A stretch of DNA of 64,000 nt. Origin: Nonomuraea rubra (lineage in GTDB: Bacteria > Actinomycetota > Actinomycetes > Streptosporangiales > Streptosporangiaceae). The notes beneath the pieces are model-generated. The model did not search any database. It had not been told where the DNA came from and saw nothing but the letters and a program-made list of their open reading frames with translations. Positions 61,863 through 64,000 of this stretch are shown here, piece by piece. Made by a program: the position numbers and the translations under genes. Location: contig NZ_JACHMI010000001.1 of the NCBI RefSeq assembly GCF_014207985.1, positions 11,949,001 to 12,013,000 on the forward strand, given 5' to 3'. The number at the start of each line of letters is the position of its first letter. Position 1 is the stretch's first letter.

Positions 61863-62996
61863 CTAGATTCCGTAGCGCCGGTTGAAGAAGAGCATGATGT
61901 CGAGCGCCATCCGCGTGTCGCCGCCGAGCATGTCCACCAGGGCCGGGCGCTGGCGCGAGGCGATGGCGGCGAAGGCGTCGGCGAAGAACTCCTTGCGGCC
62001 CAGCCCGCCCCCCTGGCGGTGGAACGTCGAGGCCAGCAGCGGGGCGGCCGAGTCGTACAGGCGCACGAACTCCGGCGAGTCCGACACCCAGTCGCCGTAC
62101 GCCGCGTCGATGTCGTCGATGGCGTGGCCCACCTCGTGCATCATCACGTCGGGGGTGGGCGAGGGGCGGTCGCCCACGACGATCTTGCGGTCGCCGTACG
62201 CGCCGGCGCAGATGTCCCAGGTCGCCCGGCTCGACGGGAGCGGGGCGCCGCGCAGGTAGCCCATGTCGTCGAGGTCGGGGACGCCGCCCGGGCCGACGTA
62301 GATGCCCTCCAGGCCCGAGGCGAGCAGCTCCTTCAGCCGCTCGGGCAGCCTGGCCAGGCTCTCCACCGCCCTGATGACGTCCGCCGGCGGCGGGCCCTGC
62401 CTGGCGTCCCACTGCCGGTGCAGGATCGACTCCAGCCGTCCGCAGTGGCGCAGGCCGTCGCCCAGCGAGGGCGCGTCCGGCCGGTGGGGGCGGGCCCTGA
62501 GCGGCTCGTCGACGAGCTCGAAGTCGTCCCAGGTGTAGCGGGGGCGGTCGACCACGACGGCGGCGGGCAGGCGCTCACCGCGCTCGCGCACCGCGAACGC
62601 ATCCCACCCCGCCCCGGGGCCGCGCTCGCGCCCGGTGAAACCGTCCCAGCCGCGCTCGCGGGCGTCCCGGCCTGTTCCGGGGCCGCGGTCGCGCGGTGCC
62701 GCGCCCGGGAAGCGGGTGTCCTGGCGGCCGTCGAGCGGCCAGCTCGGGCTTTCCGGTCCGTCACCACCGGGCCACATCATCGTGTCCCGCGCGCCGGACG
62801 GCCTGCCCCGCTCGCCGGGCCGCGCCGCCTTGTGGGGCTGATCGCCACGGTTCTCGCGGCCGTCGGACCAGAACGAGCGGTCGGCGTCGGGGTGCGCCTC
62901 GCCACGGCGAGAGAAGAGGTACGAGCCGCGCCGCCACCAACGGCCACGCCGATGCCGTCCTCTGTCGTTGGGTCCCCTGTCGGAAGAAAAGGCCAT
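61863..62996 (-). CDS. Lethal-factor-like (ATLF-type) zinc metallopeptidase with RG-rich N-terminus
   Basis: 377 residues from the ATG at 62996, chosen because GAGGGG stands close upstream; ATGs at 63026 and further lack one. Residues 1-145 are low complexity, rich in Arg, Gly, Asp and Pro, with repeated RERG units. The C-terminal domain has the zinc motif HEVGH (287-291) in a MMHEVGHAIDDIDAAYGDW context and a downstream EFFADAFA (336-343) with the third ligand, the layout of anthrax-lethal-factor C-terminal-like domains. No signal peptide or membrane segment, so probably intracellular or exported by another route. Substrate unknown. Confidence 0.78.
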   Translation of the reverse strand: MAFSSDRGPNDRGRHRRGRWWRRGSYLFSRRGEAHPDADRSFWSDGRENRGDQPHKAARPGERGRPSGARDTMMWPGGDGPESPSWPLDGRQDTRFPGAAPRDRGPGTGRDARERGWDGFTGRERGPGAGWDAFAVRERGERLPAAVVVDRPRYTWDDFELVDEPLRARPHRPDAPSLGDGLRHCGRLESILHRQWDARQGPPPADVIRAVESLARLPERLKELLASGLEGIYVGPGGVPDLDDMGYLRGAPLPSSRATWDICAGAYGDRKIVVGDRPSPTPDVMMHEVGHAIDDIDAAYGDWVSDSPEFVRLYDSAAPLLASTFHRQGGGLGRKEFFADAFAAIASRQRPALVDMLGGDTRMALDIMLFFNRRYGI

Positions 62997-63135
62997 CGCA
63001 CCCCTCAACGCCACGTGGAGCCCCATGGACACCGACGCACCGGCTTCCACCGTACGACGCCGATCTTCCGCTAGTCACCCGAAATGGGACATCAGGCAGC
63101 ACGATCACGCCGAAACATGGCTTACAGTTCGGGAC

Positions 63136-63429
63136 ATGGCAGGTGTTCTGATCGGCCTGGCGCTGCTGGCCTTCTGGCTCTTCTCACTGTTCGACGTGGT
63201 CACCACCCCAGAAGACGAGGTACGGAACGTACCAAAGCCTCTCTGGATCATCATCGTCGTGGTCATCCCGCTGCTCGGCGGCGTGGTGTGGATGGCGCGC
63301 GGCCGCCCGCGCGCGCCGCGGGCCGCCTGGCCCGTCCCCCCGGGCCCGGGCGCGCCGAAGGGACCGGACGACGACCCCGACTTCCTGCGTGACCTCGACC
63401 GGCGGATGCGCGGCGACGACGTCGCCTGA
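63136..63429 (+). CDS. PLDc_N domain small membrane protein
   Basis: 97 residues from the ATG at 63136. Two membrane helices (LIGLALLAFWLFSLFDVVTT and PLWIIIVVVIPLLGGVVWMARGR) match the PLDc_N module (FWLFSLFDV and the LWIIIVVxIPLxG signature), found at the N-terminus of cardiolipin synthases and as free-standing proteins in actinobacteria. The C-terminal tail is proline-rich, then acidic, ending DLDRRMRGDD. Divergent from the metallopeptidase by 139 bases. Function unknown. Confidence 0.85.
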   Translation: MAGVLIGLALLAFWLFSLFDVVTTPEDEVRNVPKPLWIIIVVVIPLLGGVVWMARGRPRAPRAAWPVPPGPGAPKGPDDDPDFLRDLDRRMRGDDVA

Positions 63430-63435
63430 GCCCTC

Positions 63436-64000
63436 CTAGTCCACGTCGGCGTAGCTGTGCAGGCCGTCGATGAAGATGTTGACCCCGATCAGGTTGAACA
63501 GGAGGCAACCGAACGCCACGAGCTGCACGATGGTCGCGGCCTTCCCCCGCCAGCCCGCCGTCACCTTCGCGTGCAGGTAGGCCGCGTAGGCCACCCACGT
63601 GATGAACGACCACACCTCCTTGGGGTCCCAGCCCCAGTAGCGGCCCCAGGCCCTGTCGGCCCAGAGCGCGCCCGCGATCACGGCGAACGTCCACAGCGGG
63701 AAGGCGAACACGATCGCCCGGTGCGCCACCTTCTCCAGGTCGGCGCGGGACGGCAGCCGCGACTCCCCTTCGCGCCGCACCAGGTAGAGCACTCCGGCGA
63801 CGCCGGCCAGCGTCAGCAGCCCGCTGGCGACGATCGCCGCGCTGACGTGGATGGCGATCCAGTACGAGTTCAGCGCGGGCACCACGGGACCGGCGGCCGT
63901 GTAGAACACCTTGACGGCCAGCCCGAGCCCGAGCGCCGCCGCGACCATGACGAACCCGCCCAGGAAGCGCACGTTGTGCCGGAGCTGGGTGCCGAGGAAC
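63436..64000 (-). CDS. ccsB: Cytochrome c biogenesis protein CcsB, C-terminal part (cut by window edge)
   Basis: The frame runs off the right end at 64000, leaving about 188 residues. An ATG at 63972 is internal because the family is about 300-340 residues long and in-frame codons (FLGTQLRHN) continue to the edge. WGRYWGWDPKEVWSFITW is the WWD haem-handling motif; histidines in AIHVSAAI, KVAHRAIVF and YLHAK fit the haem-ligand positions, in five or six membrane helices. With its partner ResB it attaches haem to c-type cytochromes outside the membrane. Confidence 0.93.
   Translation of the reverse strand, partial: FLGTQLRHNVRFLGGFVMVAAALGLGLAVKVFYTAAGPVVPALNSYWIAIHVSAAIVASGLLTLAGVAGVLYLVRREGESRLPSRADLEKVAHRAIVFAFPLWTFAVIAGALWADRAWGRYWGWDPKEVWSFITWVAYAAYLHAKVTAGWRGKAATIVQLVAFGCLLFNLIGVNIFIDGLHSYADVD

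Overview
The window comes from a high-GC, GTG-start-rich actinomycete. The gene content fits Streptosporangiales (for example Nonomuraea or a relative): a BldC-type developmental regulator, an F420-dependent reductase, a 14-subunit complex I with adjacent menaquinone genes, an ECF sigma factor and many TetR/XRE/GntR regulators. The genus is inferred, not shown. No rRNA, tRNA, CRISPR array, insertion sequence, integrase or replication origin was found.

1-16.2 kb is a surface-polysaccharide locus. It holds two Wzz-like chain-length proteins (one cut by the left edge), two tandem glycosyltransferase-fold paralogues, a GT2 glycosyltransferase, a Wzx-type flippase and a priming sugar-phosphate transferase. 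It also holds all four dTDP-L-rhamnose genes (rmlA, rmlB, rmlC, rmlD) and a probable branched or deoxysugar set: cytidylyltransferase, zinc-finger C-methyltransferase, SDR epimerase, PIG-L deacetylase and DUF4910 aminopeptidase-like protein. A two-domain cysteine-rich protein of unknown function sits in the middle of this operon. Nearly all genes overlap by the 4-base ATGA/GTGA pattern.

16.4-36.9 kb is a region of small accessory transcription units. These are an EamA exporter plus GntR pair with twin operators, an SRPBCC/DUF4166/TetR operon with an operator-flanked promoter, a TetR-controlled secreted carboxylesterase, a LuxR-type two-component system, a DHA2 drug exporter with an in-frame tandem repeat, two MmyB-like XRE regulators each coupled to a downstream gene, and an ECF sigma factor with a membrane-anchored partner. 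Several genes are broken by frameshift or stop: a small CPWC-type zinc protein, and an unknown gene at 22.3-22.7 kb.

36.9-39.7 kb is a toxin-antitoxin-like and decayed island. It contains a frameshifted RelE/ParE-like toxin gene, a PIN toxin with an HTH antitoxin, and a duplicated 3' end of msrA. The two msrA 3' ends flank the PIN module as diverged direct repeats.

39.8-59.4 kb is respiration. One long minus-strand transcription unit runs from a geranylgeranyl-reductase-family menaquinone enzyme through nuoA-N to a polyprenyl diphosphate synthase, with menG just upstream. A perfect Rex-type operator (58374-58393) lies in front of the unit and implies NADH/NAD+ control.

59.5-64 kb holds a secreted beta-propeller protein, a DUF4229 membrane protein, bldC followed by a very long hairpin, a lethal-factor-like zinc metallopeptidase paired with a small charged protein, a PLDc_N membrane protein and the C-terminal part of the cytochrome c biogenesis protein CcsB, cut by the right edge.
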